Shown: positions 1-8,498 of the stretch, piece by piece
Numbering within the stretch: position 1 is the first letter of the stretch
How the letters are laid out: every line of letters starts with the position of its first letter
NCBI GenBank assembly: GCA_963742345.1
Contig: CAVULO010000015.1
Span: forward strand, 62,001-126,000
Origin: Pseudolabrys sp963742345
Lineage (GTDB): Bacteria; Pseudomonadota; Alphaproteobacteria; Rhizobiales; Xanthobacteraceae
Reading direction: 5' to 3'
Length of the DNA stretch: 64,000 bases
Translations under genes and position numbers: made by a program
The notes under the pieces: generated by a model
What the model was told of the DNA's origin: nothing
The model's input: only the letters and a program-made list of their open reading frames with translations
Databases searched by the model: none

Positions 1-205
1 GGAATTGGTCGATGCTCAGCTTGCCGCCGCTCAATTCCTTGAGCTTGGCATCGAAGATATCGCCCGCGATGCCATAGGCTGTAGAGTGGGGCTGATCATA
101 GCCGAATGTAAATTTGCGCTGAGCGTTGGCGTCTGTGGACATGCCAAACGCCATAACGCTAATGACGAGGGCCGCTCGCCCGAATTGTGTGATGGCACTT
201 TTCAT
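1..205 (-). CDS. TRAP transporter substrate-binding protein (DctP family), N-terminal part, cut by window edge
   Basis: Reading the minus strand from the ATG at 203-205 gives 68 residues that run off the window. They show a basic start (MKSAITQFGR), a hydrophobic stretch and a cleavage-like site ending in DANAQ, then RKFTFGYDQPHSTAYG, which resembles the mature start of DctP periplasmic proteins. GGGGAGATGACCT directly upstream is a good ribosome binding site. The family binds carboxylates in the periplasm and passes them to the DctQM membrane permease. The gene follows the TauD-type dioxygenase by 56 bases on the same strand, so the two are probably co-transcribed. The remaining transporter genes would lie outside the window. 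Confidence 0.7.
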   Translation of the reverse strand, partial: MKSAITQFGRAALVISVMAFGMSTDANAQRKFTFGYDQPHSTAYGIAGDIFDAKLKELSGGKLSIDQF

Positions 206-261
206 AGGTCATCTCCCCTTGTAAGTTTTTTATGTGCTTCAGTTGACTTGAACAACGGCGT

Positions 262-1152
262 TCAGAATGGTTTGTCTCCGACGATCGTACAGCGGCGCAT
301 CACGCGTTTGAGGCGCGCCTCGTCGAAGCCGGTGGCGCGGTGCAGCGTGCAGCGGTTATCCCACACTATGCACTGGCGTGGGGCCCATTGGTGCGTATAG
401 ACGCGCGCCTGCGGTGTGATCATTACGTTGAGTTGTTCGATCAGCGCACGGCCTTCGTCGTAATCCATGCCTTCGATGGTCTCGGCGTGATCGCCGAGGA
501 AAATCGCCTTGCGGCCAGTCTGCGGATGCGTGCGCACGATCGGATGTGCAACCGGCGGCACCTTGGCCTTTTGCTCCGCCGTCAACGGATCTTCGCCGTG
601 GCGACGTGTGCGCGAAAAGTCAAAATTGTGGATGGCACGACGGCCTTCGATCCTGGCCTTCATGGCGGCAGGCAGCAGGTCGTATGCGGAATACATGTCG
701 GCGAATTCGGTTTCTCCACCCGCGTCCGGCACGATCTCCGAATACATCATGGTTGCCTGCCCGGTGCGCTCTTTCCAGGAACCGTCGGTGTGCCAGTACA
801 GCGTGCCCCTGTCCGGGTGCTTGCCGCTCGGTTTGCCGTCCTTGTCGAGGTTGGAGAGCATGTAAATTTCGGGGTGGTCTTTGTAGCCGTGGTACTGGCT
901 AAGCACGTGGATCTGCACCTCGCCGAAATTTCGCGCGAAAGCGACCTGCGTCGCCGGCGGCAAATCGACATCGCGAAACAGGATCAGTTCATAATCGAGA
1001 AAGGCTTCATAAACTTTGGCGAACATCGCAGGCGACACTGCCTGCGCCAGCGTGATGCCGGTGATCTCGCAGCCGAGCACTGGATGCAACGGATTGACCT
1101 TGAAAGGCCAGTCGCGGACGGCGCGTTCCGATTTAAGCTGGGGTTGAGCCAT
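262..1152 (-). CDS. TauD/TfdA-family Fe(II)/2-oxoglutarate-dependent dioxygenase
   Basis: A 296-residue cytoplasmic protein of normal length for the TauD/TfdA family, which hydroxylates substrates such as taurine, alkyl sulfates, phenoxyacetates or other small acids at the expense of 2-oxoglutarate and O2. The iron-binding triad is visible as H121 and D123 in WHTDGSW and H271 in TLHRATGF; arginines at 283-287 (RVMRRCTI) sit where the family binds the 2-oxoglutarate carboxylate. The early GxEI-TGI element (residues 27-33) is also typical. The ATG follows GGGAGGTTGCC. It precedes a TRAP binding protein, suggesting that the substrate is an imported organic acid or sulfonate. The actual substrate cannot be read from the sequence. 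Confidence 0.88.
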   Translation of the reverse strand: MAQPQLKSERAVRDWPFKVNPLHPVLGCEITGITLAQAVSPAMFAKVYEAFLDYELILFRDVDLPPATQVAFARNFGEVQIHVLSQYHGYKDHPEIYMLSNLDKDGKPSGKHPDRGTLYWHTDGSWKERTGQATMMYSEIVPDAGGETEFADMYSAYDLLPAAMKARIEGRRAIHNFDFSRTRRHGEDPLTAEQKAKVPPVAHPIVRTHPQTGRKAIFLGDHAETIEGMDYDEGRALIEQLNVMITPQARVYTHQWAPRQCIVWDNRCTLHRATGFDEARLKRVMRRCTIVGDKPF

Positions 1153-1469
1153 GGCAACCTCCCGGCAGGCGCGTTACAGCGCTGATTATGACAGTGCCCG
1201 CGCCCGCTTCCTAGGCTGACACGCCCTGGGCGGTGCCGTCGAGACGCTGTTCCAACGGCTGGCAGCTTCCTCGCGCGGAAGTTCTGTGACGCCGTATTTG
1301 CATCAATTCGGCCTCATTTCTTGCGTAATTTCAAAGATCGTGGAGGCGGCTACGATAATTTTTTCGTCCCTTTGATTGCTCGATGGGCCATTTTTTGAAC
1401 CGGGAGTGTTTGGATGACTATGCAGGATGCGAGATTACGGAGCCGCGCCGCCGGTGGCACGGTGGGCCC
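1153..1469. other. Intergenic region between divergent genes
   Basis: About 317 bases separate the start of the dioxygenase gene (minus) from the start of the small secreted protein (plus). The plus-side part (about 1330-1400) is AT-rich, with ATAATTTTTTCG, and probably holds the promoter of the downstream small gene. I see no RNA gene, convincing operator or longer coding frame. A 29-residue extension of the small protein frame back to 1383 is open, but it does not look like a signal peptide. Confidence 0.4.
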
Positions 1470-1745
1470 ATGCTAGTGTCTGTAGTGATTCGACTTACCA
1501 AGCTGTTGGCTGTTGTCGCCTTTGGCGCGAGTGTCGCTTATGCGGCGCCAGCAAGGGCTCAGACCCTTAAAACGGAACCAGATCCGAAGCAATTATCTTG
1601 CGGGGAAAAAGTCCTCGTTGAAAACAATACGTGTCCGGCGGGTCAAATTTTAGAAGTTACTGGCAGTTGCCTGTATACGAAACCCGCGGTTGATACGCAG
1701 CCAAGGGGAATACAATACAACTGCATCAAGTCGAAACGCGACTAA
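1470..1745 (+). CDS. Small secreted protein with paired cysteines, function unknown (possibly DUF6719-like)
   Basis: A 91-residue protein when started at the ATG at 1470, chosen because MLVSVVIRLTKLLAV begins a clean Sec signal peptide ending in APARAQ at about residue 31. The mature part is about 60 residues and contains four cysteines, in LSCGEKVLVENNTCPAGQILEVTGSC (quoted here in part: SCGEKVLV, NTCPAGQ, TGSC) and near the end in YNC. The pattern CGE-VLV--TCPAGQI-EVTG resembles small periplasmic proteins seen in Bradyrhizobium, which I recall as DUF6719; that link is from memory only. No function is known. It stands alone, between divergent and convergent neighbours. Confidence 0.6.
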   Translation: MLVSVVIRLTKLLAVVAFGASVAYAAPARAQTLKTEPDPKQLSCGEKVLVENNTCPAGQILEVTGSCLYTKPAVDTQPRGIQYNCIKSKRD

Positions 1746-1816
1746 GCGCGCGTTTTCACGTCATCTGCAACGCAGACATTACTCGCCAATAAATATTTTC
1801 TCTTTAATATCGCGGC

Positions 1817-1915
1817 GCGATCACCTCGTTCGTCGAGGTAATCAATCAGGCTAGCGAAGTGGTGATGACGCTCAAGGTGGTCAGCATCATCGCCAAGCGC
1901 GCGCCGGCAGCTTAA
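1817..1915 (+). other. Possible remnant of a gene 3' end
   Basis: The stretch reads in one plus-strand frame as 32 residues (AITSFVEVINQASEVVMTLK and then VVSIIAKRAPAA) before a TAA. It has the look of a protein C-terminus, but no start codon or upstream body exists: the bases before it are AT-rich non-coding sequence. It may be a fragment of a deleted gene or chance. Confidence is low. Confidence 0.15.
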
Positions 1916-1975
1916 TCGAAAAATTGCCAGAATCCGTTTGAGCTGGTTAAGCCCTCACGTGATAATAATATTAGT

Positions 1976-3070
1976 TTACGGTTTTTGCGGTATCTGGTGT
2001 TCGCACCAAAATCCAAGCACTCTTTTGGCAGTCGACGACGACAATTTAAGATAGTCGCTTTTTAGTTTATTGAGCTCATCTTCCGAAGCCATTTTACCAA
2101 GTAGATCATCTTGTAACAGTGCCCGTAGTGAGGGCCACGAGAGTCCCGCAGCCTTGCAAGGGACCAATAGTGCTTCATTGCGGCCATCGTTCAGCAATTG
2201 TTTGATCATCTCAATCGGTGCAGAGCATAAGGTTGCGAGTGTAGTCATTGTTGCCGCATATTGGCGCGCTTTTGCAAACTCCAGCAGCGCAATCTGATCG
2301 AGTTCGCCATTTTCCTGCATCAGTTTGACAAGACGCTGCGCAGCCTCAAAGTCATGATTCAATTCTTCATTATTTTCGATGACGTCATTTGAAATGCTGG
2401 CCAGTATACTCTTAATATCATCTCGCTTTTCTGGCCTAGCTAACGCCAGGATCCGCGCTCGCACTGCCTCGGTAACTCGCTCCAAAAGACGGCGGAAGAT
2501 ATGTAGCGGGATGTCGAGGCGTAAACCGAGCTTTTCTAGAAGTGTTTCATCAGCCTCGGCTTGGTCTACAAGATATGAATACGCTTTTTCGGAGAATCGG
2601 GCGCCCTCATTCTCGGCTAGTTTGCTGATAACCTGCCAATCTCCACGTTCGATCAAGGTGTCGGTCAAGGACTCGCTGAGACTGCTTCGCTTGGAGATTG
2701 CCAGCAAATGGGGTTGGCCTTTGGCCAGAGCAATTTCTATAAGATCGGGTGTGGTCAGACGATCCGACAACGATAGAACTGGTCCGGCGATTGCTATTTC
2801 ATCGTCGCAAGAAAGCGTGTGGACGGTTTTGATCGGAGCGTTGTTGATTGGCGCAAGACGCTCGCTAAGTTCGATCAGGGCCGTTGACTCCATTCGCGTG
2901 ATCAGATGACCCAAAACTTCGTCGAATACCTGAATTTGCTCCTCGTTGAGCCGTTCTTTCTCACCCAGAAATAAATCCGTGACGCGTCTGAGCGTCTCTA
3001 CGCGTTTTTCTCGGGAACCGCGCCGGACGGCATCTCCAAGTTCAGAAATCAATGATCTGTGTTGATACAT
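1976..3070 (-). CDS. DUF2336 domain-containing protein
   Basis: About 364 residues from the ATG at 3070; a TTG start at 3142 would add 24 residues. Almost wholly alpha-helical in character, rich in L, E and R, without membrane segments or signal peptide. The pattern (SLISELGDAVRRGS near the start, then LTTPDLIEIALAKGQPHLLAI and SLSESLTDTLIERGDWQVI) matches the DUF2336 family found in alphaproteobacteria, whose members are soluble helical-repeat proteins without an established biochemical role. Composition is more AT-rich than the ABC transporter genes that follow. It is on the same strand as the ABC operon and 147 bases past its last stop codon, so it could be read through or separate. Confidence 0.7.
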   Translation of the reverse strand: MYQHRSLISELGDAVRRGSREKRVETLRRVTDLFLGEKERLNEEQIQVFDEVLGHLITRMESTALIELSERLAPINNAPIKTVHTLSCDDEIAIAGPVLSLSDRLTTPDLIEIALAKGQPHLLAISKRSSLSESLTDTLIERGDWQVISKLAENEGARFSEKAYSYLVDQAEADETLLEKLGLRLDIPLHIFRRLLERVTEAVRARILALARPEKRDDIKSILASISNDVIENNEELNHDFEAAQRLVKLMQENGELDQIALLEFAKARQYAATMTTLATLCSAPIEMIKQLLNDGRNEALLVPCKAAGLSWPSLRALLQDDLLGKMASEDELNKLKSDYLKLSSSTAKRVLGFWCEHQIPQKP

Positions 3071-3217
3071 CAACCGCGCTCTGACGGACCTGAATCTATT
3101 AACAGGAAGTAAATGCAATTTTACACGGAAAGCGTTTAACAAATTGACTTAGTGACTAACCGCGCCATCCGAAAATACGGAAGGCGCGCCAATGGTCACA
3201 AAATTGGGCCGTGTCCG

Positions 3218-4321
3218 CTAGGTTTCGAGGGCGGAGCCGTGGTCACGGTAGGCCCAGAGTGCATCACGCGGCAGCGATACCGGCACGTTGGCGCCGACTT
3301 CGTGGCGCGCTGCGGTACCGAGTTCGAGCGCCTCCAAGCGGTGGCCGGCGAGGTCGATGTCATAGGCGGTCTGCGTGCCCTGGTAACGGCGATCCAGCAC
3401 GCGCGCGTCAAATGTATTCATGCCGCTGGGCGCGCCGAGCGCAATATTTTCCGGCCGCAACGCGATGCGCACGTTCTCGCCGGTCCCGACCCCCTGCAGC
3501 AGCGTCGCCTCGATGCGATTGCCGCCGCCGATATCGACTATCCCAAACGCGCCGTTACGCTCGAGCAAAGTGCCGGTTAGTTCGTTGGTAGCGCCGGTGA
3601 AGTTGGCGACGAACAGATCGGCTGGCCGATTGTAGATCTCGTCCGGCGTGCCCATTTGCAGCAGCTTGCCGTCGCGCATCACCCCAATGCGATCGCCGAG
3701 CACGACCGCCTCGGCCTGGTCATGGGTGACATAAAGCGCCGTCATGCCAGCTTGCTTGAGGATGCGCCGCAGATCGTCGCGCAGCCGCAGGCGCAGCTTA
3801 GCATCAAGATTGGACAAGGGTTCATCGAGCAACAGGAGCTGCGGGCGGTAGACGATGCTGCGCGCGAGCGCCACGCGCTGCATCTGTCCGCCCGACAGTG
3901 CGACCACGGGGCGGTCGGCGTATTCCGAGAGGCCGACCAACTCCAGCACTTCGTCCACCATGCGGCCAGCATCGCCCCGCCTGATTTTGCGGTGCTTGAG
4001 CGGATAGACGACGTTCTGGCGCACTGTCATGTGCGGCCATACCGCGTAGGATTGAAACACCATACCGATATCGCGCAGCCGTGGCGGCAGCAGAACGCCG
4101 TGCGCGGGTGACGACACCACACGGCCGGCGATGCTGATGGTGCCGGCGGTCGGGTGCTCCAGCCCGGCGACGCAGCGCAAGGTCGTGGTCTTGCCGCAAC
4201 CCGAAGGCCCGAGCAGGACTACGATCTCGCCAGCCGGCACGACGAAGCTTACGCCGTCGATCGCCGGCCGGCCGACGGAGAACTGCTTGCGCAGCTCGCT
4301 GACATCGAGCGTCGCCGTCAT
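3218..4321 (-). CDS. ABC transporter ATP-binding protein (iron/spermidine/putrescine importer type)
   Basis: A 367-residue ATPase of the FbpC/PotA type. Walker A is GPSGCGKTT at 38-46, Q90 is the Q-loop glutamine (VFQSYAVWPHMT), the signature LSGGQ is at 142-146, Walker B LLLLDEP at 162-168 and the switch histidine lies in VTHDQAEA near 200. After about residue 240 a C-terminal TOBE-like segment follows (LRPENIAL), as expected for this class. It is the last gene of a three-gene operon: permease, binding protein, then this ATPase, only 16 bases after the binding protein stop. It would energise import through the two-domain permease. Substrate could be Fe(III) or another small cation or organic solute. 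Confidence 0.93.
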   Translation of the reverse strand: MTATLDVSELRKQFSVGRPAIDGVSFVVPAGEIVVLLGPSGCGKTTTLRCVAGLEHPTAGTISIAGRVVSSPAHGVLLPPRLRDIGMVFQSYAVWPHMTVRQNVVYPLKHRKIRRGDAGRMVDEVLELVGLSEYADRPVVALSGGQMQRVALARSIVYRPQLLLLDEPLSNLDAKLRLRLRDDLRRILKQAGMTALYVTHDQAEAVVLGDRIGVMRDGKLLQMGTPDEIYNRPADLFVANFTGATNELTGTLLERNGAFGIVDIGGGNRIEATLLQGVGTGENVRIALRPENIALGAPSGMNTFDARVLDRRYQGTQTAYDIDLAGHRLEALELGTAARHEVGANVPVSLPRDALWAYRDHGSALET

Positions 4322-4337
4322 AGCAAGTGAGCCGCGA

Positions 4338-5363
4338 TCATTGGCGATAGCCGAAGATCTTGTCCCATTCTGCGACCCACGACCCGTGCAGATTTACATA
4401 TTCGTCGAACTTCGGAAACCAGACCTTGACAACCTTTGGATCGAAGCCTTCGGGGTACGTCGGCGCAACCTTCAGCGAAGTCAGATTGCCGAGCTCCTTG
4501 ATCATGAAGGTTTGGCCTTCCTTGGACAGACACCAGTTGAGGAACAGTTTTGCCGCGTTGGGATGGGCGGCTGTCTTCGGAATGCCGGACGCATAAGGAT
4601 TGACCGGCGCGCCTTCGGGCGGGAAGAAAATCTTGATCGGTGCGCCGTCTTTCTGCTTCGGATAGATCGCGTTGTAGAGCAGGGGGCCCATCGCCACTTC
4701 GCCTCGGACCATCGAGTCCGACATCGGCGCGCCGGATGGATAGAGGATCGGGTGAGTCGCGGCCTGCTTCTTCCAGTAGTCTTCGCCCAGCACCTGGCGC
4801 TCGAACATGATGCGGGTCCAGGTAGTGCCACCGGATTGTGCGAACACCTGCCCCGTCATCTTGTCGTATTCGGGCTTGGTCAGATCCATCCAGGTCTTTG
4901 GCGGGTTCTTCACCAGCTCAGTGTTGTAGGCGATCGACCAAACCAGTGTCGCGCGCGGCCACAGCTTCGGAGAAATCTGCGCGTCCGGATTGTAGTCGGC
5001 GGCATTCGGCGGCGCATAATCCTGGAACATGTCGACCAGCGGCAGCATCAGCGCGCGATCGGAATGGTCGACCACGTCGGCGATCAGCTTGCCGGCCGCC
5101 GCTTCCGTCTTGACGCGGGTGATCAGCTGGCCGCCCGGCGCGCGCACCATCTCGACTGAGATCTCCGGGAAGCGTTTGTTGAATGCCTTGATGACCTGCT
5201 GTTCGACCTCGGCGAAGTTCGCGGTGTAGTAGACCAGCTTGCCTTCCTTCTTGGCCGCCGCGATCAGCTCGGGCGAACCGAATTCCTGCTGCGCCACGGC
5301 CGGCGCGGCGAGCGCGACAGCGAGGCCGGCAATCCCTGCTATTGCGATGCTTGTTTTCTTCAT
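4338..5363 (-). CDS. ABC transporter solute-binding protein, family 1 (Fe(III)-type)
   Basis: A 341-residue periplasmic binding protein. The ATG at 5363 is chosen over the TTG two codons upstream because GGGAGGA lies 7-8 bases ahead and MKKTSIAIAGIAG begins a Sec signal peptide ending at AVAQQ. The mature protein starts with SPELIAAAKKEGKLVYYTA, characteristic of the FutA/AfuA/FbpA-like extracellular solute-binding proteins, and continues with GKLIADVVDHSD and a late conserved SKEGQTFM. It sits between the permease (24 bases upstream) and the ATPase (16 bases downstream) and is therefore the binding component of this importer. Many members bind Fe(III), others organic anions, so the ligand is uncertain. 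Confidence 0.9.
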   Translation of the reverse strand: MKKTSIAIAGIAGLAVALAAPAVAQQEFGSPELIAAAKKEGKLVYYTANFAEVEQQVIKAFNKRFPEISVEMVRAPGGQLITRVKTEAAAGKLIADVVDHSDRALMLPLVDMFQDYAPPNAADYNPDAQISPKLWPRATLVWSIAYNTELVKNPPKTWMDLTKPEYDKMTGQVFAQSGGTTWTRIMFERQVLGEDYWKKQAATHPILYPSGAPMSDSMVRGEVAMGPLLYNAIYPKQKDGAPIKIFFPPEGAPVNPYASGIPKTAAHPNAAKLFLNWCLSKEGQTFMIKELGNLTSLKVAPTYPEGFDPKVVKVWFPKFDEYVNLHGSWVAEWDKIFGYRQ

Positions 5364-5387
5364 GACCAATCCTCCCTTGGTTACCTC

Positions 5388-7157
5388 TTACCCGGTGCGG
5401 GCAACACTTCCCTGAGCCGCCCCCCTCGACAGCCAGTTAGCGCCTCCAATCAGCACGCCCAGCAACACCGTCTGCACCAAACTGAATGCAGCGGTTTTCC
5501 CGAGATTGCCGCCTTCATAGTAATCGAGCAGCAGCACCGACATCACCATTGTGTTGCTGGTGTAGAGAAACAGCGACGAGCCCAATTCGCGGATCGAAAG
5601 CACGAACAGCAAGGTCATCGCGGCAATCACGCCGGGACTGGCGAGCGGCAGCACGACTGTGCGGATGGTGCCGAGGATGCCTTTGCCGCAAATCCACGCT
5701 GCCTCTTCCAGTTCGCGGTGAATTTGCAGGAACGATGTCGACAGCGACTTGACGGTGTCCGGCATGAAGCGGGCGATGAAAGCGAGCGCGAGGATCCAGA
5801 TGGTCCCGTAGAGGCCCCCCGGAACCCCGATCCAGGCCCACAGATAGGCGACGCCGATCACCAGGCCAGGGATGGCGACCGGCAAGGTCGATAACAGGTC
5901 GATCGACCGCCGTCCCGGCGCGTTGGAGCGGTGAATCGTGTAGCCGATGGCGAAAGCGAGTGCGCCGCCCAGCAACGCGGTAATGATGCCGACCTCGACG
6001 GTATTGTAGATCGAATTAAGGGTGAGTGGATTGTCGAAGATACTATGGAAGTGGACCAGCGAGTATTGCCGCATGTCGAACAGGCTGGCGGCATCGCGGA
6101 TGAACATAAATTTTCGGAACGCCGCCACAATCAACGCCAGCGTTGGCAGTATGGCAACCACGATCAGGTAAACGATACCGAAACCGAAGGTGAGCCAGCG
6201 CCACGAGCCGAGATCGAGATTGCGCGGGCGATAGGCCTTGCCGGCGACGGTGGTGTAGCTGCGCCCGCTCACCACTTTCTGCTGCGCAAAGACCAGCAGT
6301 CCCGTCACCATCATAAGAATGATCGCGACCGCTGCCGCAGTGTTGTAGAGCGGCGGCGACCAGTTGGTGAGTTTGAAAATGTAGGTGGTGAGCACGTTGA
6401 TGTTGGCTGGAGCTCCGAGAACCGCCGGAATGCCGTAGATGCCGAGCATCACGATGAATGACAGTAGCATGCCGGAAATGATCGCCGGCATGATCAGCGG
6501 GAACGTCACCGAAAACAGCGTGGCAAAGGCGCTGGCGCCGGCGACCTCGGCAGCTTCTTCCAGGCTCGGATCCATGTTGCGCAAGGCCGAGGCGGTGAAC
6601 ATGTAGACGTAAGGCGCGTAGTAGATGCCGAACACAAAGACCAACCCCGGCAGCGAATAAAAATCCACATGCAAATCAAGATGCATCCATTTGAACATGG
6701 TGTTGATGAGGCCGGTCTTGGGCGAGCCGAGAATGGTCCAGGCGACGCCGGCGACCAACGGCGGGGCGAATAGCGGCAGGATGCTCGCCGCCGCGATGAA
6801 GCGCTTGAATGGCGTGTTGGTGCGCACCACGATCCATGAAAACGCCAGTCCGATTGTCACCGCGACCAAGGTTCCGCCGCCGCACGCAACCAGCGTGTTG
6901 AATAGCGCCTCGCCGACGTTCGGATTGCTGATCACGGTGACGAAGTTGTGGATGGAGAGCCGGGCCAGGCTGAAGCCCTCGACAACCGGATTGGTGTCAG
7001 TGAGCGCGCCGAGCAGCAGCGTGAGAACCGGATAAACGACCAAGAAGGTCAGGATCGCGAGCAGCAATAGCGCCCATGCCGCCGGCAGGGCGCTGCGGTA
7101 CCCGCCCGCACGTCCTTTTCGCACCGCGCCATGCAGCAGCGTTGCCAGACCGTTCAA
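5388..7157 (-). CDS. ABC transporter permease with two fused membrane domains (FbpB type)
   Basis: A 589-residue integral membrane protein with roughly twelve hydrophobic helices in two halves. Each half carries an EAA-type coupling loop: EEAAEVAGASAFATLFSVTF in the first and ELEEAAWICGKGILGTIRTV in the second. That doubled design is typical of FbpB/CysW-like permeases in iron and phosphonate-type importers, where a single polypeptide replaces a permease pair. No ATG suits the start; TTG at 7157 has AGGGGAAAC about 6 bases upstream and is the best choice, with a GTG eleven codons later as the alternative. First gene of the operon with the binding protein and ATPase. Confidence 0.9.
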   Translation of the reverse strand: MNGLATLLHGAVRKGRAGGYRSALPAAWALLLLAILTFLVVYPVLTLLLGALTDTNPVVEGFSLARLSIHNFVTVISNPNVGEALFNTLVACGGGTLVAVTIGLAFSWIVVRTNTPFKRFIAAASILPLFAPPLVAGVAWTILGSPKTGLINTMFKWMHLDLHVDFYSLPGLVFVFGIYYAPYVYMFTASALRNMDPSLEEAAEVAGASAFATLFSVTFPLIMPAIISGMLLSFIVMLGIYGIPAVLGAPANINVLTTYIFKLTNWSPPLYNTAAAVAIILMMVTGLLVFAQQKVVSGRSYTTVAGKAYRPRNLDLGSWRWLTFGFGIVYLIVVAILPTLALIVAAFRKFMFIRDAASLFDMRQYSLVHFHSIFDNPLTLNSIYNTVEVGIITALLGGALAFAIGYTIHRSNAPGRRSIDLLSTLPVAIPGLVIGVAYLWAWIGVPGGLYGTIWILALAFIARFMPDTVKSLSTSFLQIHRELEEAAWICGKGILGTIRTVVLPLASPGVIAAMTLLFVLSIRELGSSLFLYTSNTMVMSVLLLDYYEGGNLGKTAAFSLVQTVLLGVLIGGANWLSRGAAQGSVARTG

Positions 7158-7228
7158 AACGTTTCCCCTGGGCGACGACTAGTTCTTGTTATTAAGTTGA
7201 ATGTTATCCCACGGGATTTGTCCGGCCA

Positions 7229-7257
7229 ATGTCCGCTTTTGGGGTAACTGCGGACAT
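7229..7257. repeat. Short palindrome, GTCCGC...GCGGAC family, copy 1
   Basis: ATGTCCGC at 7229-7236 and GCGGACAT at 7250-7257 form an exact 8-base inverted repeat around a 13-base middle (TTTTGGGGTAACT). It lies in the 196-base gap between the ABC permease start and the Bug protein stop. Related copies stand at 22398, 23977 and 34328, all between genes. Confidence 0.6.
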
Positions 7258-7353
7258 CAAATGGCTCATATATTAAGGGGAAGATTGGGCGGCGGCGATG
7301 GCAGCTATGACCCTTAGCGGAGTCTTCCGCTCTTCACGCTGGAAGCGTCACAT

Positions 7354-8361
7354 CTAGCGTTTCTTGATTCCTGCCTTCTCGATCACCAGCGACCATTTGG
7401 CGACGTCGCTCTTGATGCGATTGCGCAAATCGTCAGACGACATGCTGCGCGCGTCCATTCCGGCCTCGTTTGAGAACTTCTGCACTTCGGGTGACTTCAG
7501 CGCGCGATCTACGGCGCTGGTGAGCAGCGCGACGATGCCGGCAGGTGTGCCCGCCGGGGCCGCGAGCCCATTCCAGCTCGTCACTTCGTAGCCGGCCACG
7601 CCGCTTTCGATCACGGTCGGAACGTTCGGCAGGTTGCTGGCGCGTTCGCGCCCGGTGGTGGCGAGCACAGTCATCTGGTCGTTGGTGATGGGTGACTGGA
7701 ATCCGACATAATATTCGAATGCGACGTCGACATCACCGCGCAACACAGCGTTCGCCAGGTCCGGCGTGGTCTTGTAGGGGACGATGGTGACGTCGAGGCC
7801 GGCCAACGTCTTGAACAGCTCAGCGGAAAGATTTTGCGCGCTACCGGCGTTAATGGTGCCGAAGTTCAGGTTTTCCGGATGGGCTTTGGCGGCAGCGATT
7901 ACGTCATTGATCGTCTTGTACGGCGAGCCGGCTTTGGTCGCGATCACGAGCCCATAGGAGGCCGTGGTCGAAATCGGCGTGAAATCGGTCTCGATATTGT
8001 AAGGCAGGGACTTGAACAACGCCTTGGCGATGGTGAGGCCGCCGCCGAGCATCACGAGGGTGTAGCCATCGCCCTGGGCTTCCTTTGCTGACTGCATGCC
8101 GACAACGCCGCCCGCGCCCGGCCGGTTTTCGATAAAGAAATGCTGGCCAAATTGTTGGCTCAGATTCTGCGCCACCATCCGCATGGTGACGTCGGCGATT
8201 CCGCCCGGGCCGTAGGGAACAATGATGCGCACTGGCTTCGACGGGTAGGTGTCCGCCTGCGCCGAAGTCGTCGCAACCGTCAGCGCCAGCGACATTACGC
8301 AAACGGCATGTGTCGTGCCTTGTAATAAACTGCTGGTGGCGCGCGTGACGGTGTGTAGCAT
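7354..8361 (-). CDS. Bug/TctC-family tripartite tricarboxylate transporter substrate-binding protein
   Basis: About 335 residues from the ATG at 8361, preferred over an upstream open frame to 8418 because AGGAAC lies 5-6 bases ahead and the sequence then has a signal peptide ending in TSAQA. The mature start YPSKPVRIIVPYGPGG, followed by IENRPGAGGVVG and LPNVPTVIESGV, are the standard Bug (TctC) marks. These proteins capture carboxylates in the periplasm for TctAB permeases, but no tctA or tctB is in the window. The divergent amidohydrolase gene begins 138 bases away, which suggests that the bound acid may be related to its substrate or product. Confidence 0.88.
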   Translation of the reverse strand: MLHTVTRATSSLLQGTTHAVCVMSLALTVATTSAQADTYPSKPVRIIVPYGPGGIADVTMRMVAQNLSQQFGQHFFIENRPGAGGVVGMQSAKEAQGDGYTLVMLGGGLTIAKALFKSLPYNIETDFTPISTTASYGLVIATKAGSPYKTINDVIAAAKAHPENLNFGTINAGSAQNLSAELFKTLAGLDVTIVPYKTTPDLANAVLRGDVDVAFEYYVGFQSPITNDQMTVLATTGRERASNLPNVPTVIESGVAGYEVTSWNGLAAPAGTPAGIVALLTSAVDRALKSPEVQKFSNEAGMDARSMSSDDLRNRIKSDVAKWSLVIEKAGIKKR

Positions 8362-8498
8362 TTTTGTTCCTGGGGTCCCTCCGGCGCGGACAATAAGTAG
8401 GCGTGACACAGGTGACAATATGCGCGCGATGCATCGCTGCCGTATGGTAATGCCGCTTTACGCTGACAGCCGGTTGCTCTACGCAAGGCGGCCGGACC

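Noticed and set aside
340..1185. Open frame of 281 codons on the plus strand opposite the TauD-like gene
   Set aside because: The minus-strand reading has full catalytic motifs; the plus frame is histidine/arginine rich and has no recognisable domain.
4131..5159. Open frame of 342 codons on the plus strand across the ATPase and binding protein genes
   Set aside because: It spans the boundary of two clear minus-strand genes and has composition typical of antisense frames.
5388..7157. Naming the three-gene ABC importer fbpABC
   Set aside because: The same architecture serves iron, phosphonate, and organic solutes; no nearby iron regulator site or siderophore gene supports the name.
7316..7331. 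AGCGGA / TCCGCT stem with GTCT loop after the Bug gene stop
   Set aside because: A 6-bp stem without a T-run on either strand is too weak to call a terminator.
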